Below are positions 6,121 to 6,157 of a DNA stretch of 6,157 bases, piece by piece. The notes below the pieces were generated by a model, which was not told the DNA's origin, did no database searches, and was given only the letters and a program-made list of their open reading frames with translations. This DNA comes from an uncultured Flavobacteriales bacterium. GTDB taxonomy: Bacteria > Bacteroidota > Bacteroidia > Flavobacteriales > Crocinitomicaceae. Both the position numbers and the translations under genes were made by a program. Every line of letters starts with the position of its first letter. Within the stretch, counting starts at the first letter, position 1. Where the stretch lies: contig CAMPIU010000189.1 of assembly GCA_946886545.1 (NCBI GenBank), positions 1-6,157 on the forward strand, read 5' to 3'.

Positions 6121-6157
6121 TGGAATGCTGATAAAAGAAAAATCATTGATTAAACGG

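Noticed and set aside
1..6157. Mobile element, CRISPR array, tRNA/rRNA, riboswitch, toxin-antitoxin or phage-defence system.
   Set aside because: No transposase or integrase motifs, no regularly spaced repeats, no tRNA-like cloverleaf and no known defence domain were seen on either strand. All genes have intact, ordinary-looking frames.

Overview
This window looks like chromosomal DNA from a Bacteroidota bacterium, most likely a flavobacterial lineage; a Fluviicola/Crocinitomicaceae-like host is my guess from overall feel and not proven. The grounds are protein families typical of the phylum (a DUF4374 lipoprotein, a GWxTD-domain protein, a Gln-after-signal-peptide outer-membrane barrel), AT-rich intergenic DNA, no obvious Shine-Dalgarno sequences, and TAnnTTTx -7-like boxes close to start codons.

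Layout: two genes on the + strand converge on four genes on the - strand. On the + strand, positions 2-1204 hold a nearly complete DUF4374 lipoprotein whose extreme N-terminus lies outside the window. It is followed by a C-rich, G-free tract and a good intrinsic terminator (1263-1302). A separate gene at 1408-2262 then encodes a secreted protein that looks like a small outer-membrane beta-barrel. The two transcription directions meet at a 6-base gap (2263-2268) with no convincing terminator.

On the - strand, read from the right edge leftwards, there is a probable operon. It encodes a GWxTD-domain secreted protein (6067-4613), a GT2 glycosyltransferase with a GTG start (4604-3576), a small DUF1801 protein (3575-3204) and a secreted SdiA-regulated/YjiK-type beta-propeller (3153-2269). 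Spacings are 8, 0 and 50 bases. The first three are almost certainly co-transcribed; the fourth could be.

Functionally this is an envelope-oriented neighbourhood. Four of the six products carry an export signal and one is a glycosyltransferase. The DUF4374 gene belongs to a family seen in siderophore or TonB-linked uptake loci, whose other parts would lie to the left. I see no mobile element, CRISPR array, RNA gene, toxin-antitoxin pair or defence island. The region reads as ordinary core or near-core chromosome, and the findings below are modest.
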